Positions 18,101 to 27,007 of a DNA stretch of 64,000 nt are shown piece by piece (the stretch's first letter is position 1; every line of letters starts with the position of its first letter). The stretch is from Candidatus Liberibacter africanus PTSAPSY (GTDB taxonomy: Bacteria; Pseudomonadota; Alphaproteobacteria; Rhizobiales; Rhizobiaceae): contig NZ_CP004021.1 of NCBI RefSeq assembly GCF_001021085.1, positions 1,076,001 through 1,140,000 of the forward strand. Reading direction: 5' to 3'. Both the position numbers and the translations under genes were made by a program. Under the pieces are notes generated by a model. That model was not told the DNA's origin. It did no database searches and worked only from the letters and a program-made list of their open reading frames with translations.

Positions 18101-20131
18101 TCAATTTTCAGAAAAAGAGCCATAAATATTATCATGGATTATTTCTTTGACATGAGAAGAATCATAAAGTTCTAATAAAAACTGTGATACTTGTGAGGGG
18201 TGATACTGTTCTATACGGGTAAAATCATGTGTTCTTCGACTAATTGTATAAAAGAGATGACAATTTTTTTTTGCACGGGTAATGCCCATGTACGCGAGTC
18301 TGCGTTCTCCTTCTAAATTTCCCTCGTTAATTGAAAGTTGGTGAGGGAGTAATCCTTGTTCCCATCCTGGAATGAATACTGTATCAAACTCTAGCCCTTT
18401 TGCGGCATGTAAAGTCATGATTTGAATATAATCAGGATTGGGTATGAATGAAATACTATCTCCTTTCAGGGGAGCATTGAGAATATAGCTTTCTAATGTT
18501 TCATATTTTTCTATTATGGATAGAAGTTCTTTTATGTTATCAAGACGTTCCTGTGATTTTTCCGATTGATCATTCTTCCAAATATCAATATAACCACTTT
18601 CCTCAAGAATCATTTTTGCAATAGCACTAGGGTTGTCCTGCGTGGAAAGGTTATTCCAACGACGCATATCTTCGATAAAATTTCGTAATGATTGGCGTAT
18701 CTGAGGACGAAATTCACCTCTATCCACGAGTTCTTCACTTGCTTGTAGTAAGGAAGTTTGTCGTTGATTAGCATGAATTTCAATTTTTTTTAAGCTCTCT
18801 TTTCCTATGCCTCTTTTAGGGCAGTTGATGATACGTTTAAAATCCTGTGCATTATTTCCTTGGCATACTAAGCGAAAATAAGCAAAGGCATCGCGAATTT
18901 CTTGACGATCATAAAAGCTTCCTCCGATAACTTTATAGGGGATTACTTGTTCAAGAAATGCATCTTCAAACTTACGGGTTTGCCAAGATGTACGCACAAG
19001 AATAGCTATATTATTTAAAGACATTCCTGTGTGTTGAAAATTTATGATTTCTTCAATAATGGTTGATAATTCGGAATTATCATTTTTACTAACATGTATG
19101 TTAACTTTTGCATCATCATAATTGTCACGTTCGGTAAAGAGCTTTTTATTGAATCGTTGTTTATTATTGGCAATTAGCTTATTAGCTGTGTTGAGAATAT
19201 GAGAAGTGGAGCGGTAATTTTGTTCAAGTTTTATAATATCTGCTTCTTTAAAATCTTCTTGAAAATTGATGATATGAGAAAATTGTGCCCCGCGCCATTC
19301 GTAAATACATTGGTCTTCGTCACCAACACAACATATACGAGCATTTTGTTTTTTATCGTCTTTTTGACCCAATAATCGTAATAATAGATATTGAGCAGTA
19401 TTAATATCTTGATATTCATCTACCATAATATAGCAAATCTTTTCATGATACTTTTTCAAGATATGAGGATGAAGAAGTACTTCAATAGCCTTTATGATTA
19501 ATCCACCAAAATCACAACTTTGTGTTTTCTGAAGATGGTCGACATAATGGATATAGATTTTTCTTGGAATGATTTCATTTTCGGCTAGAGAGGATTCTGG
19601 TATTTCTTGTGGGTTCCAACCACAATTCTGCCAATAATTTATTTTTTCGATAGCTTGATTTATACTACAAGCTTTTTCGTCAATTTTTAAACTGTTAAGG
19701 AGTTGTTTAATAATTTGACGACTATCGCTTGAATCTAGAATGGTAAAATTAGCCGGAAGAGATGCTACTTCTCCGTATTCTCGTAATAGGCCTGCACAGA
19801 AAGCATGAAAAGTTTGAATTTGGGGAATAATCTCTCCCAAGCGATACAATCTATTTTTCATTTCTTGGATTGCTTGATTAGTAAAAGTCACAGCGAGAAT
19901 TTTTGAAGGATGAATTTGTTTTTGAAATATTAAATGTAAAATACGTGCTATTAATACTGTTGTTTTCCCGGTACCAGCTCCCGCTAATATGAGAAGAGGT
20001 TTTTCCATGGTAGTCGTAACAGCATTAATTTGTTGAGAATTGAGTCTTTCAAGATAATTAAGTACACGCGTAGGAACAAAATTAGCTTTTAGCATTTGAG
20101 AAACATAGCTTTTTTTATCATCTTTTTGCAT
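18101..20131 (-). CDS. uvrD: DNA helicase II UvrD/PcrA, lacking its C-terminal domain
   Basis: Superfamily 1A 3'-5' DNA helicase for nucleotide excision and mismatch repair. The 676 residues contain the Q motif (LNSQQINAV), Walker A LAGAGTGKTTV (about 49-59), motif II VDEYQD (237-242), GDEDQCIYEWRGA, EQNYRS, LHAAKGLEFD, and motif VI-like RRLAYMGITRAKK, so the motor core is complete. The usual C-terminal Tudor-like domain is separated by an in-frame TGA (see the adjoining entry). Because that domain mediates RNA-polymerase and partner contacts in studied homologues, the encoded helicase may retain unwinding but lose that coupling (inference). Confidence 0.93.
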   Translation of the reverse strand: MQKDDKKSYVSQMLKANFVPTRVLNYLERLNSQQINAVTTTMEKPLLILAGAGTGKTTVLIARILHLIFQKQIHPSKILAVTFTNQAIQEMKNRLYRLGEIIPQIQTFHAFCAGLLREYGEVASLPANFTILDSSDSRQIIKQLLNSLKIDEKACSINQAIEKINYWQNCGWNPQEIPESSLAENEIIPRKIYIHYVDHLQKTQSCDFGGLIIKAIEVLLHPHILKKYHEKICYIMVDEYQDINTAQYLLLRLLGQKDDKKQNARICCVGDEDQCIYEWRGAQFSHIINFQEDFKEADIIKLEQNYRSTSHILNTANKLIANNKQRFNKKLFTERDNYDDAKVNIHVSKNDNSELSTIIEEIINFQHTGMSLNNIAILVRTSWQTRKFEDAFLEQVIPYKVIGGSFYDRQEIRDAFAYFRLVCQGNNAQDFKRIINCPKRGIGKESLKKIEIHANQRQTSLLQASEELVDRGEFRPQIRQSLRNFIEDMRRWNNLSTQDNPSAIAKMILEESGYIDIWKNDQSEKSQERLDNIKELLSIIEKYETLESYILNAPLKGDSISFIPNPDYIQIMTLHAAKGLEFDTVFIPGWEQGLLPHQLSINEGNLEGERRLAYMGITRAKKNCHLFYTISRRTHDFTRIEQYHPSQVSQFLLELYDSSHVKEIIHDNIYGSFSEN

Positions 20132-20281
20132 GTTTTTACCTATAATAAAACTGAATATTACGTGGAAATGATACTACAAAGATTTGATAAAAATACAAGA
20201 AAGCAATATACCTTGGTTAATAAATAATTAATCAAGTAGGAAGATCAATTCTTTTTGTTTGTAAATAAGAGGGGTGATTAC

Positions 20282-20866
20282 GTGATAAAAGAGTTAGGTT
20301 TTTTTATATTAACAGTTACGATTATGTCAGGATGTTGTTTTACCAACAGAGAAACACGAAAAGTATTTTTGAAGAAATTAAATAATAAAGATATAGAGGC
20401 TATTGTTCATAAAAGATTTGGAAGCCAGATAGATAAGGCAGAAGATGACTTACGTATGCGATTACAAGATACAGGAATCACGGTTAGTCGTATAGATGAT
20501 ACAATTATGTGTAATATTCCAGTCCATATTGCTTTTGTATCAGGGAAAGGAGTTCTAAACAAAGATTTTTTGCCTATTTTAAAATCGATTACAACTACTA
20601 TAAATAAATTTCCTGGAACCTCTATTTCCATCGAAAGTCATACAGATTCCATTGGAACGTTAGAAAAAAATCTGTTGATATCACAAGAAAGAGCAGATGT
20701 TATTATGAATAATTTAGTAAAAAAAGGTGTTTCGAACAAGAGATTCGTTTCGTCCCAAGGATTCGCGTATAGATATCCGATTGATACAAATGACAATCAA
20801 ATAGGGCGTCAAAACAATCAACGTATAGAAATCAAGATATTTCATTATGAATATTTCAAAAAATAA
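20282..20866 (+). CDS. OmpA-family lipoprotein (peptidoglycan-binding domain)
   Basis: A secreted lipoprotein with a C-terminal OmpA/Pal-like domain that binds peptidoglycan. The domain shows the family pattern ISIESHTDSIGTLEKNLLIS, then RADVIMNNLVKKGV and GRQNNQRIEIKI. GTG at 20282 gives a lipoprotein signal peptide ending in the lipobox IMSGC and has a strong AGAGGGG ribosome site; the frame is open from a TTG at 20255, but that start lacks these features. The most likely location is the outer-membrane inner leaflet. It is not next to tolB, so it need not be Pal itself. Confidence 0.85.
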   Translation: MIKELGFFILTVTIMSGCCFTNRETRKVFLKKLNNKDIEAIVHKRFGSQIDKAEDDLRMRLQDTGITVSRIDDTIMCNIPVHIAFVSGKGVLNKDFLPILKSITTTINKFPGTSISIESHTDSIGTLEKNLLISQERADVIMNNLVKKGVSNKRFVSSQGFAYRYPIDTNDNQIGRQNNQRIEIKIFHYEYFKK

Positions 20867-21049
20867 CTTGTTTATTTAAAATGAAATAATATTCTTTATA
20901 CTATTTTCTAAATAATATAAAATTTGAATTATGTTTGTTTTAAAATAAAAATTTTTTGTGAAATCAATCTACTAATTTTTACATATATAAATAGTGGAGG
21001 CCTTTTATATTTTTTTAGTTCTTATCATGGACTGTTTTATAAAGCTAGG

Positions 21050-22045
21050 ATGATTGTTTTGCGTAGACGTTTATTAGTTGGTGTTGTTTGTTTATTTTCT
21101 ATATTATTGGTTATTATCTTTACTATTCCTTTATTTGTGAATTGGACTGATTTTCAAAAAAAATTTGAGCGCCAAGCTACATCTATCTTAGGAAAACAAA
21201 TAGTAGTAAAAGGTGGAATAAAAATTCGTATTCTTCCTTTTCCATCTATTATTTTTAGCGATATTATGATTGCTCCTAAAGAAGATGGTTCTTTTGAATC
21301 TAAGGTAGAAAATATATCAATACATGCAGATTTTTTGCCTCTTTTTCGTGGTGAAATTCGTGTTTTTATGTATATTGACCAACCTTATTTAAAGATTGAT
21401 CTCTCTCAAAACCAATCGAAAATACCTCTCGATTGGTCTGTACCTTTCACTAAAGACAACAGTAGCAACAAGATGCGCATAATTCATAATATTGCGTTAG
21501 GAAATGTGCTTGTTCATGGGGGGGTAGTTAAAATTATTAATCAAACGTCGGATCAATCATACTTTTTATCAGACCTGGATTTTAAAATATTTTCGCATGA
21601 TTTAAATCTTTCTTCTTCATTATCTCTGGATTCTATCAAAGGTGCTGTTATTGCTGAGGGAATCGGAAGCTTTAATAATAAAAAAACTTCATTTAGATTT
21701 ACAGCAAATTTCCCATCTAAAAATAATTCTATTTCTTTGAAAACACAGATATTTCCTTTTTTTAGTCCGATGGTTATTGACTTATCTGGAAATATTTCTT
21801 GGGACAATAAAGCCCCTGTTTATGAAGGTGTAATTTCTGCTTTTGGTGATTTCTCTAAATTAACAAACTTAAATATTCCTTTAAAGAAGTCACATCTTGT
21901 AGGAAACTTTAGTTTTTCTTTTAACGAGATACGTATGTCACACTATAAATTTTACTCTAACCCTTCTGATTTTTCTAAAAAAGAAGAAGATGAAGAAAGA
22001 AAAAATCTTGATAATGATAATAAAAAGACAAAAAAAACTACGTGA
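21050..22045 (+). CDS. Short AsmA-family protein (probably truncated)
   Basis: AsmA-like proteins are membrane-anchored bridges implicated in outer-membrane lipid or protein assembly. This one has an N-terminal membrane helix (VGVVCLFSILLVIIFTIPLFV), followed by the AsmA N-terminal pattern (ILGKQIVVKGGIKIRILPFPSIIFSDIMI) and repeated beta-strand-rich segments. Rhizobial relatives are far longer, with a C-terminal AsmA-2 region; here the protein ends after about 331 residues in a charged low-complexity tail (EEDEERKNLDND). I take ATG 21050, just before the arginine-rich anchor; the frame is open from 20924. Truncation is likely but function may be kept. Confidence 0.75.
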   Translation: MIVLRRRLLVGVVCLFSILLVIIFTIPLFVNWTDFQKKFERQATSILGKQIVVKGGIKIRILPFPSIIFSDIMIAPKEDGSFESKVENISIHADFLPLFRGEIRVFMYIDQPYLKIDLSQNQSKIPLDWSVPFTKDNSSNKMRIIHNIALGNVLVHGGVVKIINQTSDQSYFLSDLDFKIFSHDLNLSSSLSLDSIKGAVIAEGIGSFNNKKTSFRFTANFPSKNNSISLKTQIFPFFSPMVIDLSGNISWDNKAPVYEGVISAFGDFSKLTNLNIPLKKSHLVGNFSFSFNEIRMSHYKFYSNPSDFSKKEEDEERKNLDNDNKKTKKTT

Positions 22046-22163
22046 TTACAAAATAACTATGGTTGTTTGGATGGTACTAAATTCATATAGAATATGAACC
22101 CTAAAATTTATTCGTTATCAGGACGATAATTTTTTAAGAAACAACTTACTATCATTGCTCATT

Positions 22164-22679
22164 TTATTTTTTCCTAAAATTATCTAACGATACCACCGAA
22201 GCCAGTTTATTTTTATTCTCGTCCTCTTTTGGAGAATTTTGGGACTCAGATTGATTTTTATTAAAGTGATCTTGTGATGTAAGTACCTTTCCCATTTCGT
22301 TATCTTCTTCTATATCCTCAAGATGGACATCAAATTCTAATTCGAAATTGACAGACGGATCGTAAAATCCCTGAATAGCATTAAAAGGAATAGATAAGCG
22401 TTCTGGTATATTAGAAAAAGAAAGACCAATTTCAAAGTGATGATCAAAAACTTTTAGATCCCAAAACTGATTTTGAATCACTATGGTCATCTTTTCGGGA
22501 TAACTTTTCCTAAGATTTTGCGATATACGAATTCCTCGAGCATTTGTCGCAAAAGTTATATAAAAGTGGTGCTCTCCTGGAAGAGAACCAATAGATGCAG
22601 TCTCTGATAAAACATTTTTAACAAGACCACGAAGTGCTTCTTTAGCTAAGATATCATAACGAATATGATCATGATTCAT
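22164..22679 (-). CDS. sspB: Alphaproteobacterial SspB, ClpXP adaptor
   Basis: SspB tethers ssrA-tagged peptides to ClpX and so speeds their degradation by ClpXP. The 171-residue product has the SspB fold region (about 1-125: DILAKEALRGLVKNVL, FYITFAT, IVIQNQFWDL, LSIPFNAIQGFYDPSVNF) and a charged, flexible C-terminal tail ending in VVSLDNFRKK, the short ClpX-binding module expected there. The tmRNA gene lies immediately upstream on the same strand, placing tag and adaptor side by side. Confidence 0.93.
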   Translation of the reverse strand: MNHDHIRYDILAKEALRGLVKNVLSETASIGSLPGEHHFYITFATNARGIRISQNLRKSYPEKMTIVIQNQFWDLKVFDHHFEIGLSFSNIPERLSIPFNAIQGFYDPSVNFELEFDVHLEDIEEDNEMGKVLTSQDHFNKNQSESQNSPKEDENKNKLASVVSLDNFRKK

Positions 22680-22830
22680 CGAACTATTTATCCATTTAGT
22701 ACTAAAATAACCGTTACAACGAATTGAAAATTCTATAACGATACGATTTTCTTCAAATTACATTTGAAGGTCAGTTGTAGCTATATAGCATGATATAGCT
22801 CAAGAGGAAACAAAAATAACCATTTTATAT

Positions 22831-23160
22831 GGAGGCTTCTGTTGCCAGGTGCCTCCAAACCCCGCCTGATAGTGTCCCATCAGGAGTTAAAATGAGAAAT
22901 CACACCGACTAAGAAGCGGCAGCGAGATTTACTCTACTGTTGTTGTCATTTGCAACTACATTTTTAGCCCGATAACGGTGGTACCATACCGAACGAACAC
23001 CCAACCTTTATGCTTTTGTCTATCCTATTTCGCCCCCTCAATCATTCATTATGAATCATATACCGTCATAATGATTAATGCGTCTCTAATGGTGGAGGCG
23101 CCGGGTACCGCCCCCGGGTCCAATAAGTTTATTTCGTTGACTATTTATCGTCATAGCTAT
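22831..23160 (-). ncRNA. ssrA: tmRNA, circularly permuted two-piece type
   Basis: On the minus strand the acceptor piece comes first: a T-arm-like CCGGG/CCCGG stem, then CGCCTCC-ACCA ending at 23090. A ~50-nt intervening loop follows, then the coding piece beginning GGGGGCG at 23037. GGGGGCG pairs with CGCCTCC and includes a G-U wobble at the third pair, the alanine identity element. The tag frame at 22953-22909 reads ANDNNSRVNLAAAS then TAG; the ANDN opening is the alphaproteobacterial standard, the Ser ending is not. Hairpins CCTGAT/ATCAGG (22864-22883) and GGAGGC/GCCTCC (22831-22856) lie in the 3' part. The outer ends are approximate. Confidence 0.9.
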
Positions 23161-23277
23161 ATAGAATTTCTATAATAGCATGGTTATTATAGCTGTATTT
23201 TATTGATATTGGAAGAGCATATTAAGATAGAAATGAATAGAATTTTTATTTAAAATATGTAAAAATGGGTTGGAATG

Positions 23278-24072
23278 ATGCGCCAATATTTGGATCTTCT
23301 TCGTCATGTGATTACATCTGGTTCTGATCGTAGAGATCGTACAGGTGTTGGGACACGTAGCGCTTTTGGTTATCAAATGCGTTTTGATTTATCTAAGGGA
23401 TTTCCTTTGATGACGACGAAAAAAATGCACTTAAAATCGATTGTTCATGAACTTCTTTGGTTTTTAAAGGGAGATAGCAATGTCTCTTATCTTCAAAAGA
23501 ATGGTGTAAGGATATGGAATGAATGGGCTGATAAAAATGGTGATTTAGGCCCTATATACGGAGTGCAGTGGCGTTCTTGGCCTGATTATGACGAAAATAC
23601 TATTGATCAAATTTCCTCTATTATTAGTAGTTTGCGAACTGATCCTTATTCTCGTCGTCATGTAGTATCATCTTGGAATGTTGCTTTAATCGACAAAATG
23701 GCCTTGCCACCGTGTCACTGTCTTTTTCAATTTTATGTCGATAATGGAAGATTATCATGTCAATTATATCAGCGTTCAGGAGATGTTTTTCTTGGCATAC
23801 CGTTCAATATTGCTTCTTATTCATTATTGACAATGATGTTGGCAAGCGTAATCGGATTTCAATATGGGGAATTTATTCATACGCTAGGGGATGTACATCT
23901 ATATAATAACCATTTTGAACAGGCTCATTTGCAACTTTCTCGATCTCCTAATGTTTTGCCTCAAATGATTATTAATCCAAACGTCGTAGATTTATTTTCT
24001 TTTCGATATGAGGATTTTACACTAAAATCCTATGAACCACATACAGCAATTCCTGCTAAAATATCGGTATAA
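23278..24072 (+). CDS. thyA: Thymidylate synthase
   Basis: Methylates dUMP to dTMP using methylene-tetrahydrofolate. From the second of two adjacent Met codons the protein is 264 residues, exactly the length of the Escherichia coli enzyme, and the catalytic Cys in [12 protein letters not shown] falls at position 146 as there. Other motifs: [43 protein letters not shown]. folA follows after 5 nt, so dihydrofolate made here is recycled by the next gene product. Confidence 0.97.
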   Translation: MRQYLDLLRHVITSGSDRRDRTGVGTRSAFGYQMRFDLSKGFPLMTTKKMHLKSIVHELLWFLKGDSNVSYLQKNGVRIWNEWADKNGDLGPIYGVQWRSWPDYDENTIDQISSIISSLRTDPYSRRHVVSSWNVALIDKMALPPCHCLFQFYVDNGRLSCQLYQRSGDVFLGIPFNIASYSLLTMMLASVIGFQYGEFIHTLGDVHLYNNHFEQAHLQLSRSPNVLPQMIINPNVVDLFSFRYEDFTLKSYEPHTAIPAKISV

Positions 24073-24077
24073 TACAA

Positions 24078-24590
24078 ATGAAAGAAATAATTTTAATTGC
24101 AGCAATTACACGTAATAATGTCATTGGAAATGGCGGTGGTATTCCTTGGCAAATTGCGTCTGATTTGAAACGTTTTAAAAATATGACGATGGGATATCCA
24201 ATTATCATGGGGTATCATACCTTTCAATCAATTGGGAGGGTTTTGCCGGGGAGGACCAACATCGTCATCACACGTAATAATATGCGTCATATTAGTTTGA
24301 TCCCAGAAATTATCCCAGCATCATCTATATCTCATGCTTTTGATCTAGCGGCTAACATAGGAAGCAAAAAAGTATTTGTTGTAGGGGGAGGAACAATTTA
24401 TGCGCAAACTATCAGTTTAGCGCATACTTTATACATTACGCATGTAGAGCAAGCAGTAGAAGGGGATGTTTTTTTCCCTGCGATTGATCCTTGTATTTGG
24501 CAAAAAGAAAAACAAGAAATCGTTCTTTCTTCAGGAAAAGGAGATGATTATCCAACTAGATTTGTAATATACCATCGTGATTTTCCATAG
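24078..24590 (+). CDS. folA: Dihydrofolate reductase
   Basis: Reduces dihydrofolate to tetrahydrofolate. The 170-residue enzyme shows the family motifs VIGNGGGIPWQIASDLKRFK (with the active-site Trp and acidic residue), MGYHTFQSIGRVLPGR, and VVGGGTIY. It forms an operon with thyA. Its last ~155 bp are tandemly duplicated just downstream. Confidence 0.96.
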   Translation: MKEIILIAAITRNNVIGNGGGIPWQIASDLKRFKNMTMGYPIIMGYHTFQSIGRVLPGRTNIVITRNNMRHISLIPEIIPASSISHAFDLAANIGSKKVFVVGGGTIYAQTISLAHTLYITHVEQAVEGDVFFPAIDPCIWQKEKQEIVLSSGKGDDYPTRFVIYHRDFP

Positions 24591-24786
24591 AAAAATTTGA
24601 TAATATTTTCAATACGCATGTAGAGCAAGCAGTAGAAGGGGATGTTTTTTTCCTGCGATTGATCCTTGTATTTGGCAAAAAGAAAAATAAGAAATCGTTC
24701 TTGCTTCAGGAAAATGAGATGATTATACAATTAGATTATAATATACCATCGTGATTTTCTATAAAAAATTTTGATAATATTTTCAA
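24437..24786. repeat. Tandem duplication of the folA 3' end
   Basis: Positions 24437-24612 and 24613-24786 are a head-to-tail repeat of about 175 bp. The first copy is the functional 3' end of folA plus about 20 bp. The second has lost a C in the T-run (frameshift) and gained stop codons (for example TAA in place of CAA), so it encodes nothing. Confidence 0.93.
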
Positions 24787-24877
24787 TGATATTGTAGTTG
24801 ACATATTCAAATCATCTGTTTATACACCGAAGATGTATTGTAGGTTATATTTTATTTTATTATAGTAAGAGATTTTA

Positions 24878-25951
24878 ATGCCTCATAGTAATGATCGTAG
24901 TGATGGGCCTTGGCGTCCTAAAATATTGAATAATTCCAATAACAATAGTAACGATCGTCCTCCTTTTGATTTAGATGCGATCATTCGATGGGTAAAGGAT
25001 ATATTATATCGGATACCATCTTTTAACATATATGGTCCTTTTTATGTTTTATTTTTATTAATCTTTTTATTCTGTGCTATTGAATCAATCTACATTGTTC
25101 ATCCTGATGAGAGAGGCGTAGAATTACGCTTTGGTAGACCAAAAGATGAGATTATGTTGCCTGGTTTGCACGTGATGTTGTGGCCGATTGATCAAGTTGA
25201 GATTGTTAAAGTTATAGAACGGCAACAGAATATAGGAAAACCTTCTACTGCCCATTCTCACAATGGTTTGATCCTTACTGGAGATCAAAATATTGTTAGT
25301 TTACAATTTTCTGTCTTGTATGTTGTGACTGATCCTCGATCATATCTTTTCAATTTAGAGAGTCCTGGAGAAACTTTGAGGCAAGTATCTGAAAGCGCAA
25401 TACGTGAAGTAGTAGGAAGAAGATTTGCGGTCGATATTTTTCGATCTCAACGTCAACAAATATCCTTGGAAGTAAGAGATGTTATTCAAAAGACCATGGA
25501 TTATTACAAGTCCGGAATATTAATAAATACAATTTCGATTGAAGATGTTTCTCCTCCTCGGGAAGTGGCGGATGCTTTTGATGAAGTACAACGTGCAGAG
25601 CAAGATGAAGATCGTTTTGTTGAAGAATCCAATAAGTACTCTAATAGAGTATTAGGATCATCTAGAGGTGAAGCCTCTCGTATTCGTGAATCATCTATTG
25701 CTTATAGGGATCGTGTAATTCAAGAAGCTCAGGGGGAAGCAGATCGCTTCTTGTCTATCTATGGACAGTATTCTCATGCACCTGCATTGCTTCGTAAAAG
25801 AATATATTTAGAAACGATGGAAGATATTTTAAAGAAAACAAAAAAAATTATCATTGATAAAAAACAGGGTATTATGCCTTATTTTCCTCTCAACAAAGTT
25901 TTTTCTCGTGTTACGAAGAAAAAGGAATCAGGTGGTATAAATGATGAGTAA
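24878..25951 (+). CDS. hflK: HflK, modulator of FtsH protease
   Basis: With HflC it forms the membrane-anchored complex that surrounds and regulates the FtsH protease. The 357-residue product has a hydrophilic N-terminus, one membrane helix at about 50-68 (FYVLFLLIFLFCAIESIYI), then the SPFH/band-7 domain (RGVELRFGRPKDEIMLPGLH ... ESAIREVVGRR) and a charged helical region (QRAEQDEDRF ... AQGEADRF). It overlaps hflC by 11 nt, so the two are translationally coupled. Confidence 0.96.
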   Translation: MPHSNDRSDGPWRPKILNNSNNNSNDRPPFDLDAIIRWVKDILYRIPSFNIYGPFYVLFLLIFLFCAIESIYIVHPDERGVELRFGRPKDEIMLPGLHVMLWPIDQVEIVKVIERQQNIGKPSTAHSHNGLILTGDQNIVSLQFSVLYVVTDPRSYLFNLESPGETLRQVSESAIREVVGRRFAVDIFRSQRQQISLEVRDVIQKTMDYYKSGILINTISIEDVSPPREVADAFDEVQRAEQDEDRFVEESNKYSNRVLGSSRGEASRIRESSIAYRDRVIQEAQGEADRFLSIYGQYSHAPALLRKRIYLETMEDILKKTKKIIIDKKQGIMPYFPLNKVFSRVTKKKESGGINDE

Positions 25952-26837
25952 TAAGTTCTCTGTTTATTTATTTTTATTTATATTTCTATTCGCAGGAATT
26001 TCTTATTCTTCTTTTTTTATCGTTGATGCTCGGAAACAAGCGGTTGTTACTCGATTTGGAAGAATTAATGCTGTTTATAAGAATCCAGGCATTTATTTTA
26101 AAATGCCATTTTCTTTTATGAATATCGATAATGTTAAATATTTGCCAAAACAAACTATGCGTTTAAATCTTGATAATATTCGAGTACAAGTCGCTGATGG
26201 AAAATTCTACGAAGTTAATGCAATGATGACTCACAGAATAGTTGATCCTGCTTTATTTTGTGAATCTGTTTCGTGTGATCGTGTTGCTGCAGAATCGCGC
26301 TTGCGTACCCGTCTCGATGCGTCTATCAGGCGTGTTTATGGTTTGCGGCGTTTTGATGATGCGTTATCCAAACAACGTACGAAAATGATGCTAGAAGTGC
26401 GGGATGATTTACGTCATGATTCTGAAAAATTAGGGATTAGCATAGAAGATGTGCGTGTATTGCGTACTGATTTAACACAAGAAGTCTCTCAACAAACATA
26501 TGATAGAATGAAAGCAGAACGTTTAGCAGAGGCGGAGTTTATCCGTGCTCGAGGACGAGAAGAGGGACAAAAACGCATGTCTATTGCTGATCGTAAAGCA
26601 ACTCAGATTTTATCTGAGGCACGACGTGACTCTGAAATAAATTATGGGAAAGGCGAAGCAGAAAGAGGACGTATTCTCTCTAATGTTTTTCAGAAAGATC
26701 CTGAGTTTTTTGAGTTCTATCGCTCTATGAAAGCATATAGCAACTCTTTGAGTTCCTCAGATACTTTCTTGGTCCTTTCTCCAGACTCAGACTTTTTTAA
26801 GTATTTTAATCATTTTCAAGAAAGAAATATGAAATAA
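25941..26837 (+). CDS. hflC: HflC, modulator of FtsH protease
   Basis: Partner of HflK in the periplasm-facing SPFH complex. The 298 residues start with a signal-anchor helix (about 6-28), followed by the band-7 domain (ARKQAVVTRFGRINAVYKNPGIYFKMPF; ASIRRVYGLRRFDDAL) and the RARGREEGQK / GEAERGRI helix typical of HflC. Downstream, rhizobia usually carry a degP-type protease gene; here a convergent serB follows. Confidence 0.96.
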   Translation: MMSNKFSVYLFLFIFLFAGISYSSFFIVDARKQAVVTRFGRINAVYKNPGIYFKMPFSFMNIDNVKYLPKQTMRLNLDNIRVQVADGKFYEVNAMMTHRIVDPALFCESVSCDRVAAESRLRTRLDASIRRVYGLRRFDDALSKQRTKMMLEVRDDLRHDSEKLGISIEDVRVLRTDLTQEVSQQTYDRMKAERLAEAEFIRARGREEGQKRMSIADRKATQILSEARRDSEINYGKGEAERGRILSNVFQKDPEFFEFYRSMKAYSNSLSSSDTFLVLSPDSDFFKYFNHFQERNMK

Positions 26838-27007
26838 TACGATAGTTATTTAGATAAGATATGCACGGTTAATAAGATGCGTTGTCAAGTTCGACAAAAA
26901 TAAAAATATTTCAATTAATAAAATATTTCAATTAATACATGTGCATTTTCTGATTACTATAAAAAATTAAAGAAATGTAACGTGAACTTATTTCAAACTT
27001 TAACTGT

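Noticed and set aside
22978..23175. A 65-codon plus-strand ORF
   Set aside because: It lies over the tmRNA gene on the opposite strand and is explained by that RNA.
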